Assembly: GCF_000389965.1 (NCBI RefSeq)
Contig: NC_021191.1
Span: 4,341,501-4,405,500 of the forward strand
Reading direction: 5' to 3'
DNA: 64,000 nt
Origin: Actinoplanes sp. N902-109
Lineage (GTDB): Bacteria; Actinomycetota; Actinomycetes; Mycobacteriales; Micromonosporaceae
Below the pieces are notes generated by a model. That model was not told the DNA's origin, did not search any database, and saw only the letters and a program-made list of their open reading frames with translations. Below, in pieces: positions 8,194 through 16,426 of the stretch (position 1 is its first letter; every line of letters begins with the position of its first letter). Both the position numbers and the translations under genes were made by a program.

Positions 8194-9436
8194 CGGGGCG
8201 ACCCCCGTCGGCGTCCGCACCCGACAGCACCAGCGCCGGCTGCGCGAGCACCGCGGCCGGCACGCTGCGGGCCGCCGAGACCAGCGCCTCCTCGTAGCGG
8301 TCCACGCAGGTGTCCCAGCCCAGCCCCTCGGCGCGGCGGCGGGCCGCCCGGCTGAGCTGGTCGAGCCGGATCCGGTCACCGGCCAGCCCGAGCAGCGCCG
8401 AGCGCAGCCGGCCGACATCACCGGGCGGCACCACGATCCCGGTCCGGTCGACGAGGTCGCGCACCCCGGGCAGGTCGGTCACCACCGGCACGCACCCGGC
8501 GGCCATCCCCTCCAGCACCACCAGTCCGAACGCCTCGGCCTTGGTGACCGAGGGCAGCACGACCACGTCGCTGTCGTCGTACCGGGCGGTCAGCTCGGCG
8601 TCCGGCACCCGGCCCAGGAACTGCACGTTGGTGGTGCCCAGGTCGGCCGCGAGCAGCTGGTAGTCGCGCAGGTGGTCGCCGGCGCCGATGAGCACCAGCT
8701 CGATGCCGTGGCACCCGGCGACGGCCGGCAGCAGCGCCTCCACCCCCTTGTACGGGCGCATCTGCCCGACGAACAGCACCCGCAGTGGCCGCAGCCCCCG
8801 CCGCTGGCGCAGGGGTTCCGGCCGGGCGTCCACCCCCCACGGCACCACCTGTACCGGCCGGCCGCCGGGCAGCCCCAGCTGGTCGGCGTAGTAGCGCGAG
8901 GTGGTGACGGTCAGCGTGACGCGCGCCGACAGTGCCCGGTGCATCCGGTCGTAGACCCGGCACAGCCGTTCGGCCCCGCGGATCTGCAGCGCCGAGTGGT
9001 GGGTGTAGACGATCGCGCACGACGCCCGGGTCAGCCGGGCCAGCACGAGGAACGCGTCGCTCATGGTGGGCACCGGGCCGTGCAGGTTGACCACGTCGTA
9101 GCCGGACAGCCGGCGGGCCAGCGCGGGCCAGTACAACGCCAGCGCGCTGAGCCGCACCTCGCCGAGCATCAGCCGGGGGATCTGCACCGAGGACAGGACG
9201 TCGACGTGGTGCCCGCGCCCGCGCAGCCCGGCGGCGAGCCGGTCGACCGAGCGGGAGATGCCCGACACGATCGGCGGTGCCTCGCTGGTGATGATGAGGA
9301 TGCGCAGGTGCCGGCCCGGTGTCCGGCGTGGTGCCGGGCGCGCCCCGGTCATCCGGTGCAGATGTCGTGCGGCCACCAGGAGCGGCCCGACCAGGAGCGC
9401 CACGACGCCGGCGGCAAGCGCCGCTGCCTGACTCAT
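8186..9436 (-). CDS. Glycosyltransferase family 4 with N-terminal membrane anchor
   Basis: Predicted GT4 glycosyltransferase (416 residues). It begins with a hydrophobic helix (about residues 5-22) that should anchor it on the inner face of the membrane, followed by the GT-B N-domain (LRILIITSEAPPIVSGISRS, near 45) with the usual glycine-containing acceptor loop. The C-domain has LFVGQMRPYKGVEALLPA and the donor motif SVTKAEAFGLVVLEGMA (E-x7-E). Its stop lies inside the start of the downstream flippase fusion (8 bases), and 31 bases separate it from the upstream secreted protein gene. It likely builds the lipid-linked glycan handled by the fusion protein. The sugar specificity is unknown. Confidence 0.9.
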   Translation of the reverse strand: MSQAAALAAGVVALLVGPLLVAARHLHRMTGARPAPRRTPGRHLRILIITSEAPPIVSGISRSVDRLAAGLRGRGHHVDVLSSVQIPRLMLGEVRLSALALYWPALARRLSGYDVVNLHGPVPTMSDAFLVLARLTRASCAIVYTHHSALQIRGAERLCRVYDRMHRALSARVTLTVTTSRYYADQLGLPGGRPVQVVPWGVDARPEPLRQRRGLRPLRVLFVGQMRPYKGVEALLPAVAGCHGIELVLIGAGDHLRDYQLLAADLGTTNVQFLGRVPDAELTARYDDSDVVVLPSVTKAEAFGLVVLEGMAAGCVPVVTDLPGVRDLVDRTGIVVPPGDVGRLRSALLGLAGDRIRLDQLSRAARRRAEGLGWDTCVDRYEEALVSAARSVPAAVLAQPALVLSGADADGGRPGA

Positions 9437-9467
9437 ATCCGTTCAAGCGCCGCCGGCCGCGGAAGTG

Positions 9468-10694
9468 TCACTGTGTCCCGTTGGCCTGCGCGATGAGCGC
9501 CGCATAGCGGTCGAAAGCGGTGGTGCCGTCCCACAACTGCTGATCGTGCGCCCAGTACATCCCCTCGAAACCGCACGACACCATCTCCCGTACGCTCGCC
9601 GTCATCATCCCCGCAGCCGACGTGTCGGCGTAGTGCCGGTTGAGCCGGGCCGGCTGGTTCAGGCCCGGGTTCTCGCCGTTGAGCCGGAAGCCGTGCGCGC
9701 CGGCCACCCGGGCCAGCCAGCGGGTCGCCGGCCAGGCACCGGTGCGCGGGTCGTCCAGCGGCACCCGCCGGTCGCCGGGCTCGCAGGTGTGGGCCCGCCC
9801 GGGTTCGTCGGCCATCGAGGACACGTAGACCACGATCCGCTCGTCGGGCGGCAGGCTCGCGTACAGCAGGTGCCACACCGCGCCCACCCCGGTGATGCTG
9901 TCGGGCAGGTAGGCGGCGATGTCCCGGTCGTACTCGGCCGGTCTGCTGCCGACGCCGGGCGTGAGGATCTGGTACGAGCCGGTGAAGCCCGCGGCGGTGA
10001 GCTCGCGCATCTGCCAGGTGACGACGTCGGCGAGCGCGCGCACGTACCAGTCGGCCCAGCGCCGGACGTCCGCGGTGGACACCGAGCGGTCCCCGGGCCG
10101 CCAGCCGGGCAACGGGTTGGGCGCCAGGGTGGGCGGGCGGCCCGGGCCGTTCTGGGCGGCCGGGTCGAACGCCCAGTAGCTGCCACCGGCCGGGTACAGC
10201 ACCTCGGGCTCGGCGCCGGAGGTGAGCCGGATCGCGCTGAACCGCCGCAGGTCCAGGTCTCGCGCGAGCCGGCTGAGATAGGCCCGGGCCAGGTCGCGCA
10301 GGCGTTGGTTGAACACCAGGTTCACCCCCGGCGAGCGGGCCCCGTGCTGGTCGACGAACCGGCTGTCCGGGGCGGCGAGCACCCAGTCCGGTGGGTAGTG
10401 CAACCCCAGCCCGAGCGTGACCCGCAGGCCCGCGGTCTCGTAGCCGTGCAGCCGGTCCCGGGCGGCGCGGGCGTAGGCCTCGTCGAAGCGGTCCCGGGCC
10501 GGTTCGTACGCCGCCCAGCTGAGCTCCATCATCGCCATCCCGACCCCGTGCGCGGCCTCGGTGGCGGCGTGCCCGGGCAGCGTCTCGAGGGTGCCGAAGG
10601 TGTAGTGCACCCCGCTCTCGGTGGCCGTGCCGCGCAGCGCGACCACGGCGACCAGCACGAGCACGAGCACGCCGAGCAGGCACCGGGCCCGCAC
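9468..10694 (-). CDS. Secreted glycoside-hydrolase-like (TIM-barrel) protein
   Basis: A 408-residue exported protein. It starts with a hydrophobic signal or anchor (CLLGVLVLVLVAVVAL) and continues as an alpha/beta barrel resembling GH42-type beta-galactosidases and related glycosidases: the MMELSWAAYEPARDRFD strand-helix, the LRVTLGLGLHYPPDW strand, and a candidate acid/base loop TSGAEPEVLYP near residue 165. A later EGMYWAHDQQLWDG loop fits the last barrel strands. The family is not certain and the nucleophile was not identified. A GTG start is used because it lies 3 bases after the sigma-factor stop, which argues for coupling. In this operon it may trim or remodel the polymer outside the cell. 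Confidence 0.65.
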   Translation of the reverse strand: MRARCLLGVLVLVLVAVVALRGTATESGVHYTFGTLETLPGHAATEAAHGVGMAMMELSWAAYEPARDRFDEAYARAARDRLHGYETAGLRVTLGLGLHYPPDWVLAAPDSRFVDQHGARSPGVNLVFNQRLRDLARAYLSRLARDLDLRRFSAIRLTSGAEPEVLYPAGGSYWAFDPAAQNGPGRPPTLAPNPLPGWRPGDRSVSTADVRRWADWYVRALADVVTWQMRELTAAGFTGSYQILTPGVGSRPAEYDRDIAAYLPDSITGVGAVWHLLYASLPPDERIVVYVSSMADEPGRAHTCEPGDRRVPLDDPRTGAWPATRWLARVAGAHGFRLNGENPGLNQPARLNRHYADTSAAGMMTASVREMVSCGFEGMYWAHDQQLWDGTTAFDRYAALIAQANGTQ

Positions 10695-10697
10695 CGG

Positions 10698-11315
10698 TCA
10701 CTTCCCGGGGTCGACGCGGGCGGCCAGCCGGCGCAGCCCGCGGGAGGCGGCCATCCGCACCGCGCCCGGGCGCTTGCCGAGCATCCGGGCGGTGGCCGGG
10801 CCGTCGAACCCGACCACCACGTGCAGCAGCACCGCCTGGGCCTGCTCCGGCGGCAGCCCGGCGATCAGGCCGATGGCGCGGGTGGTGGACATCCGCTCGG
10901 CCGCCTGCTCACCCGCGTCGCCGGTCACCGCCAGGTCCGACAGGTGCTCGATCGGGGTGAGCACGGCCGGCTGCCGGCGGGTGCGGCGGACGTGGTCGAT
11001 CGCCCGGTTGTGCGCGACGGTGAACGCCCATGCGCGGAACCCGCTGCCGCCGGTGAACCCGCCGAGGTCGCGGGCGATGCGTAACCAGGCCTCGGAAGCC
11101 ACGTCCTCCGCTTCGTCGCCGACCAGCGCCCGCAGGTAGCGCAGCAGACCGGGATGAACGGCGTGGTACAACCGCCGGAACGCTTCCTCGTCACCCGTTT
11201 TCGCCGCGGTGATCACCGGTGACAGATCATTTTCCGTCACCGTCGACCCATTTCCGCACCCCGTCCGGCCATCTGTGTCCCGATCTCGCAAAGTGGATAG
11301 GGAGAGCGATGTCAT
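10698..11315 (-). CDS. ECF-family RNA polymerase sigma factor
   Basis: A 205-residue group 4 sigma-70 factor. Region 2 spans about residues 40-105 (EEAFRRLYHAVHPGLLRYL, then DEAEDVASEAWLRIARDL and the -10-reading RAWAFTVAHNRAIDHVRR), and region 4 spans about 140-200 (LPPEQAQAVLLHVVVGFDG, ARMLGKRPGAVRMAASRGL). It should direct polymerase to its own promoters. The ATG at 11315 has a weak ribosome site; a GTG at 11240 would give a 180-residue protein starting just before region 2 and is a serious alternative. It heads the operon for glycan synthesis, so it may autoregulate that operon. No anti-sigma gene lies next to it, which is unusual for an ECF factor. Confidence 0.9.
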   Translation of the reverse strand: MTSLSLSTLRDRDTDGRTGCGNGSTVTENDLSPVITAAKTGDEEAFRRLYHAVHPGLLRYLRALVGDEAEDVASEAWLRIARDLGGFTGGSGFRAWAFTVAHNRAIDHVRRTRRQPAVLTPIEHLSDLAVTGDAGEQAAERMSTTRAIGLIAGLPPEQAQAVLLHVVVGFDGPATARMLGKRPGAVRMAASRGLRRLAARVDPGK

Positions 11316-11418
11316 CCTATGCGTGACCGGACGATCACAGTGGACTTCCTGTGCGCTTTCTGAAAAGGGGAAGATCGTTTACCGGCAGGGGAAAAAGGTC
11401 CCGGGCGCATTCAGTTGA

Positions 11419-11568
11419 TCAGCCGGTGCGGGAGACGCTCGGCCAGGTGGTATTGCCGTTCGTCCGGAGGGTGACGCCGAAGGTGTTGCCGCTGCCGTTC
11501 GGTCGGGCCGGTCGCTCCACGACTGGCCGGCCGCCGGCGTTGACGTGCGGCGCCCGGTGGCAATCCGA
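11419..11568 (-). pseudogene. Possible 3' remnant of a secreted protein gene
   Basis: On the minus strand, a 49-codon stretch ends in a stop and reads like the C-terminal strand of a secreted domain (SGNTFGVTLRTNGNTTWPSV). No start codon or ribosome site precedes it and the frame is closed by a stop immediately upstream, so it cannot be a full gene. The rest of the 11316-11723 gap holds only an AT-richer stretch around 11580-11665 and the GH92 terminator. I cannot name the parent family; chance resemblance is possible. Confidence 0.25.
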
Positions 11569-11678
11569 TCAGGCCGCGTCCATGGATCATGAGAAGTCTT
11601 TTTCAATCGACGGAAACCTATGATTGTTTCGATCTGGTTAATGCGTCGACAATTATGGGGAAATCCCCGGAAGGGGAA

Positions 11679-11712
11679 GCCCCCTGCCCGGCGCGTTGCC
11701 GGAGCAGGGGGC
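11679..11712 (-). terminator. Nested hairpin downstream of the GH92 gene
   Basis: An outer 9-bp stem (GCCCCCTGC / GCAGGGGGC) encloses an inner 5-bp stem (CCGGC / GCCGG) with a GCGTT loop and one bulged A. It begins 12 bases past the GH92 stop on the minus strand, the right place for a factor-independent terminator. There is no strong U-tract, as is common in actinomycetes. Confidence 0.75.
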
Positions 11713-11723
11713 GATGTCGAAAG

Positions 11724-14700
11724 TTACGAGCGAACGTCCACCTCATAGATGCGGGCCGCGGCCGAACCATCCTGAGCCGGGGTGACCACGGCAATTCGCA
11801 GATATCGGGCGTCGGCATTCACGGCGGTCGTGGTGCTGTCGGCCGTGTTGCCCCGGACCTGGGCCCGGGTGGTCCAGGTGCTGCCGTCGGCCGAGGTCTG
11901 CACGTCGAAGTCGCGCGTGTTCCACCGCGGGTACTCACCGCCGGCACCGGCGTGGCGGATCACCACCGAACCGATGTGCCGGCTCGACCCGAGATCCGTC
12001 TGCAGCCACTTGGAGCTGCCCTGCGAACACCACTTGTCGTACCAGCCGCCGAGCCAGCTGCCGTTGAACGCCCGGTCCGCGCTTTCGGTGGCCGCGCACG
12101 ACGAGTCCGCACTCGCCGGCTTGCGCAGGGCGAGGTCGGCGGGGGCGCTGCTGCTGCCGTACACCTGCAGCTCGTAGATCCGTGCGGTGCCGCTGCCGTC
12201 CGCGGCGGGCTGGCTCGCCTCGAAGCGTACGTAGCGCGCCGTGCGGGCCGGGATCGGCAGATAACTGCGGCTGGCTCTGGCCCCGCTCACCGCCACCGCG
12301 GTGCTCCAGGTGCTGCCGTCGGTGCTGGTCGAGATCGTGTACGCGCCGGTGTTCCAGCCGGTCTGCTCGCCGCCGAGCCCGGCGTGCTCGACCACGAACG
12401 AGCTGACCGGCTGCGCCGAGCCCAGATCCACCTGCAGCGTCGCGGGCGCGCCGGGCGAGCAGAACTTGCTGTTGCCGGCGATCGCGCCGTCGACCGCCTT
12501 CGCGGCCGACTCCGCGCTGTTGCAGGTCGCGGAGCCGGTGACCGCCTTGCCCAGGGCCAGGTTCGCCCCGAGCTCGGGTTCGGCCGGCGGCTGGGTGCGC
12601 CCGTCGGCGAAACTCGGCGGTACGTCACCGGCGCCGGTGCCCCAGGACGACGGGGTGCTGCCCATCGTGTACGCGATCGTCCCGCCCGTCGCGATGTCCG
12701 CGTACCGGAAGTAGTTGTGGCTCGTGGCGGAACCACCCACCGACAGCGACTGGACGTAGCGGTTGGTCGTGCTGCCCCCGGTCACCGTGATGGTGCCGGT
12801 CGGGCGCTGGATCAGCACGCCCGGGAAGCTGCCGCCGTGCACCGCCAGGGTGTCCGCGCCCGGGGTGACCGGGTAGAAGCCCAGCGCCGCCCAGACGTAC
12901 CAGGCCGAGGTCGCGCCCAGGTCGTCGTTGCCGGGCAGCCCGCCCGCGCCGGTCGTGAACGACTCGGCCATCACCCGGCGCACCGCGTCACTGGCCCCGG
13001 CGGGCTTGCGGGCGAAGTTGTACGCCCACGGCACCCCGTGCTCGGGCTCGTTGCCGATGTAGAAGTACGGCCGGGACAACCCGCCGTTCAGCTCGGTGAA
13101 GTGGTGGTCGAGGCGCTGCGCCGCGGTGCCCGGTCCACCCATCAACGTGACGACCGCACCGAGGTTGTGCGGCACCATCCAGGTGTACTGCGCGGCGTTG
13201 CCCTCGACGTACGGGCTCTCCTGCGCCGGGTTCAACGGGCTGGTCCACGCGCCGCCGCTGTCGCGGGTGTGGATGAACGCCGACTCGCCGTTGAACAGGC
13301 TGCGCCAGTACTGCGAGTGCGCGCTGTAGGTGGTGTAGGCGTCGGTGTCACCCACCGCCTTGGCGAACTGGGCGATGGCGAAGTCGCTGGAGGCGTACTC
13401 CAGGGTCTCCGAGGGGTTGCCCGGGATGAACTGGTTGGCCTCGTAGCTGCCCTCGTTGCCGCGCAGCACCGTGCCCTGCGTGCTGCCGCCGGTCGCGCTC
13501 TTCTTCATCAGGGCCAGGGCGGCAGCGGTGTCGAAACCGCGCGCCCCGAAGGCGTACGCGCTGCCGACGATGATCGGTCCCGGGTCGCCGGGCATCACGA
13601 AGTCCTCGACACTCTGCTGCGACCACTTGGGCAGCAGCCCGCCCTGTTGACCGTCCAGCACCATCGACTTGACGATGTCGGTCATCACGTCCGGGGCGAT
13701 CAAGGCGACCAGCGCCGACCACGAACGGTAGATGTCCCAGCCGGAGTAGTTCTGGTACACCGGGTGCGTGGCACTGTGCACGGCGCCGTCGAAGCCGCGG
13801 TACTCGCCGTTGGTGTCGCTGGCGATGTTCGGGTTCTGCAGCACGTGGTACAGCGCGGTGTAGAACTTCTGCAACTCGGTGGTGCCACCACCGGTGACCT
13901 GGACGCGGTTGAGCGCGGTGTTCCAGGCCGAGCTTGCGGCGGCCCGCACGGTGGCGAACGGCGCGGCCTCGGCGGTCGCGTTGTTCTGCGCGTTGGCCAC
14001 GCTGACGAACGACACCCCGATCGTCGCGTTGACCACGGCGTTGCTGGTGGTGTCGAAGGTGACGTACGCGCCGGCCTGGTTGCCGCTCACGCTGGTGCCA
14101 CCGGCCGTGACCGTGCCCCCGTTGAACGTCCCGGCCGCGGTGGGCGTGCGGTCGAACTGGATCGAGAAGTACACCTTGTACGTACGACCGCCGCAGAACC
14201 CGCCCGCGGTGTGCTCGCCGGAGACCCGGTTGCCGCTGACGGTGACGGTGCCGGCCCGGTCGCCGGTGGCCGAGCGGCTCGCGTTGATCAGCACCCGGGC
14301 GCTGGTCGTGGCCGGATAGGTCAGCTTGAGCGCGCCGGTGCGGGTGGTGGCGCTCAGCTCGGCGTCCACGCCGTACTTGTCCAGCCGGTTCTTGTAGTAG
14401 CCGGCCTGCGCGACCTCGTTCGTCTTGGTGTAACCGGACGCATAGCTGGTCCACGAGCTGCCCGGCGAGGCCCCGAGCGCGCCGGTGATCGGCAGGATCG
14501 GCAGGTCCTCGTTGTTGGGGCAGCCGGCGCCGTTGAAGTGGGTCAGGCTGAACGACTCGACGGTGCGGTCCGAGTCGCGGTAGCCCGACGGCGAGGCGGT
14601 CGGGGTGTCCGGGCTGAACTGCAGCATGCCGAACGGGACGGTGGCGCCGGGGAAGGTGCTGCCACCGGCGCCGCCGCCCACGGGGTTGGGGGAGTTGCTG

Positions 14701-14855
14701 TCGTCGGTGCCGACGAGCGGGTTGACGTACTGGGTGAGCGCCAGGTCCGCGGCGGCGGCCCTGGCTGCCGGGGATGTCCCGGCGGCCTGGGCCGTCTGCG
14801 GGACGCTGATTGCTGCGGCGGTGAGGAGAGCCGCCGCGGCGAGGGTACGGAGCAT
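11724..14855 (-). CDS. Secreted GH92 alpha-mannosidase with two discoidin (F5/8C) domains
   Basis: Predicted extracellular exo-alpha-mannosidase of family GH92, which strips alpha-mannose from glycoproteins or yeast and fungal mannans. The 1043-residue protein has a signal peptide (about 1-25), the GH92 N-domain signature VNPLVGTDDSNSPNPVGGG and FPGATVPFGMLQFSPDT, the catalytic region around 380-720 (for example YSGWDIYRSWSAL, YIGNEPEHGVPWAYNF, NDDLGATSAWYVWAALGFYP), and then two tandem F5/8 type C carbohydrate-binding domains (about 775-905 and 910-1043), each ending in a RIYE strand. Start 14855 is preferred over a longer frame because GGAAGGGA precedes it at good spacing and it opens directly on the signal peptide. 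It probably works with the neighbouring sialidase and protease on glycoproteins. Confidence 0.93.
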   Translation of the reverse strand: MLRTLAAAALLTAAAISVPQTAQAAGTSPAARAAAADLALTQYVNPLVGTDDSNSPNPVGGGAGGSTFPGATVPFGMLQFSPDTPTASPSGYRDSDRTVESFSLTHFNGAGCPNNEDLPILPITGALGASPGSSWTSYASGYTKTNEVAQAGYYKNRLDKYGVDAELSATTRTGALKLTYPATTSARVLINASRSATGDRAGTVTVSGNRVSGEHTAGGFCGGRTYKVYFSIQFDRTPTAAGTFNGGTVTAGGTSVSGNQAGAYVTFDTTSNAVVNATIGVSFVSVANAQNNATAEAAPFATVRAAASSAWNTALNRVQVTGGGTTELQKFYTALYHVLQNPNIASDTNGEYRGFDGAVHSATHPVYQNYSGWDIYRSWSALVALIAPDVMTDIVKSMVLDGQQGGLLPKWSQQSVEDFVMPGDPGPIIVGSAYAFGARGFDTAAALALMKKSATGGSTQGTVLRGNEGSYEANQFIPGNPSETLEYASSDFAIAQFAKAVGDTDAYTTYSAHSQYWRSLFNGESAFIHTRDSGGAWTSPLNPAQESPYVEGNAAQYTWMVPHNLGAVVTLMGGPGTAAQRLDHHFTELNGGLSRPYFYIGNEPEHGVPWAYNFARKPAGASDAVRRVMAESFTTGAGGLPGNDDLGATSAWYVWAALGFYPVTPGADTLAVHGGSFPGVLIQRPTGTITVTGGSTTNRYVQSLSVGGSATSHNYFRYADIATGGTIAYTMGSTPSSWGTGAGDVPPSFADGRTQPPAEPELGANLALGKAVTGSATCNSAESAAKAVDGAIAGNSKFCSPGAPATLQVDLGSAQPVSSFVVEHAGLGGEQTGWNTGAYTISTSTDGSTWSTAVAVSGARASRSYLPIPARTARYVRFEASQPAADGSGTARIYELQVYGSSSAPADLALRKPASADSSCAATESADRAFNGSWLGGWYDKWCSQGSSKWLQTDLGSSRHIGSVVIRHAGAGGEYPRWNTRDFDVQTSADGSTWTTRAQVRGNTADSTTTAVNADARYLRIAVVTPAQDGSAAARIYEVDVRS

Positions 14856-14895
14856 GGGGATGCCGTCCCTTCCATCGATGGGGATGACAACGCTG

Positions 14896-16359
14896 TCAGC
14901 TGTATCCGTACCTGTCAATATTCAAAACTCTTTCCAGCACCGGCATGGCCCGCAACACCTGCCGCGAGCGGATCAACGTGTCCCACATCGGCTCGAACTT
15001 CTTCCACCCGCCCGCATACGCCAGATGCCGCATCCGGTCCCCGGCGGGCTTGCCCTTCGCCCCGTCCCAGATGGCACGCCACCGGTAGAAGTCCCGGTAA
15101 GCCCGCCAATAGCCGTCCTCCAGCTGCCCGGCCGTCATCCCCTGCGGCCGGTGGACCACATGCCGGGTGTCGTACCGGTCCCAGTCCTGATGGACGATGC
15201 GCCCGGCCGCCGCCATCCTGCGGTGCAGCGCGGTCCCCGGATACGGCGTCATGATGTGGAACGTCGCGGTCTCCAGCCCGTTGGCCACGCCCCACTCGAC
15301 CGTACGGTCGAAGACGTCCGGCCCGTCGCCGTCCATCCCGAACACGAAGCTGGCATTGATCATCACCCCGGCGTCGTGCAGCTTGCGCACCACGGCTTCG
15401 TAGCTGCGGCCGACGTTCTGGCGTTTCCGCTGCTCCGTGAGGTTGGCGGCGTTGATGGTCTCCAGGCCGACGAACATGCTGCGCAGGCCAGCGGCGGCTG
15501 CCCTCGCGAGCAGGTCCGCCTTCCGGCGACCCGCCTGCGCCGGTGCGCCGGGTGCGGTGCTCAGCTTGAGGATCGTGCCCGCCGCTTCCTCGGGTGCGGT
15601 GCCCGGTCCGAGGATCGCGTCCACCGTGCCGGCTGCCTGGAACACCCGGCCCATCCCGCGCATCCCCTCGAACAACGCCTCCGCGAAGCGCCGGTTGCCG
15701 AACAGGTGGTCGTCCAGGAAGTACAGGTGCTTGCCCGGCAGCCGCTCGATCTCGGCCAGCGCGGCGTCCACCTGCTGGGTGTAGAACGACTTGCCCCCGG
15801 CGAAGAAGGCGTCCTTGTAGCAGAAGTCGCAGTGGTGCGGGCACCCGCGGGTCACCACGATCGAGTTCGGCACCAGGTAGCGCTCGCGTCGGATCAGGTC
15901 ACGCCGGATCGGCGGCAGGTGGTGCAGCGTGCGTTCGCTCGACACGTACCGGCTCCGCGGTTCCCCGCGGCGGAAGTCGTCGAGGAAATGCGGCCAGGTG
16001 TCCTCCCCGGGGCCGAGGAAGATGGCGTCGGCATGCTGGGCGGCCTCCTCCGGCAGCGACGTCACATGCAACCCGCCGAGCGCCACGAAGACGCCGCGCT
16101 CGCGATACTTGGCCGCGATCTCGTACGACCGCCGCGCCGACGTGATGTACACCTGGATGACGACGACATCGGGCTCGTCACCATCGATGAAATCGTCAAT
16201 GCGTTCAACATGTTCGTCGAGGATCCGCACCTCGTCGTCGTCCCGCAGGTAACCGGCCAGCGTCGCCAGCCCCAGCGGCGGGAACAACGAATACTTGACC
16301 GGCCGGAACAGCGGGCTCGTCGCCTCGGTCAACGCCGGCAGGATCATCGTCACGCGCAT
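14896..16359 (-). CDS. B12-binding-domain radical SAM protein
   Basis: Predicted cobalamin-binding radical SAM enzyme (487 residues). The N-terminal half is a Rossmann-like B12 domain (MILPALTEATSPLFRP, PPLGLATLAGYL, PDVVVIQVYITSARRSYEIA, ALGGLHVTSLPEEA). The radical SAM barrel follows with the CxxxCxxC cluster motif in RGCPHHCDFCYKDAFF near residue 180. Such enzymes often methylate unactivated carbons or remodel rings; the substrate here is unknown. I use ATG 16359 (starting MRVTMILPAL, directly on the B12 fold) rather than ATG 16392. It lies 40 bases upstream of the GH92 signal-peptide start on the same strand, so it may share a transcript, though no functional link is obvious. Confidence 0.88.
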   Translation of the reverse strand: MRVTMILPALTEATSPLFRPVKYSLFPPLGLATLAGYLRDDDEVRILDEHVERIDDFIDGDEPDVVVIQVYITSARRSYEIAAKYRERGVFVALGGLHVTSLPEEAAQHADAIFLGPGEDTWPHFLDDFRRGEPRSRYVSSERTLHHLPPIRRDLIRRERYLVPNSIVVTRGCPHHCDFCYKDAFFAGGKSFYTQQVDAALAEIERLPGKHLYFLDDHLFGNRRFAEALFEGMRGMGRVFQAAGTVDAILGPGTAPEEAAGTILKLSTAPGAPAQAGRRKADLLARAAAAGLRSMFVGLETINAANLTEQRKRQNVGRSYEAVVRKLHDAGVMINASFVFGMDGDGPDVFDRTVEWGVANGLETATFHIMTPYPGTALHRRMAAAGRIVHQDWDRYDTRHVVHRPQGMTAGQLEDGYWRAYRDFYRWRAIWDGAKGKPAGDRMRHLAYAGGWKKFEPMWDTLIRSRQVLRAMPVLERVLNIDRYGYS

Positions 16360-16426
16360 GCCCCGCAACGCTAGGCACGAGTTGCGGAGCACCGGTGCGT
16401 CAGATGTGCAGATCCCGGGCGGATGG

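Noticed and set aside
5440..8355. 971-codon open frame on the plus strand
   Set aside because: It is antisense to the flippase/transferase fusion. Its product is low-complexity Gln/Arg/His/Gly with no domain or ribosome site, the usual mirror frame in high-GC DNA.
11589..15254. 1221-codon open frame on the plus strand
   Set aside because: Antisense to the GH92 mannosidase; composition is biased and shows no family motif.
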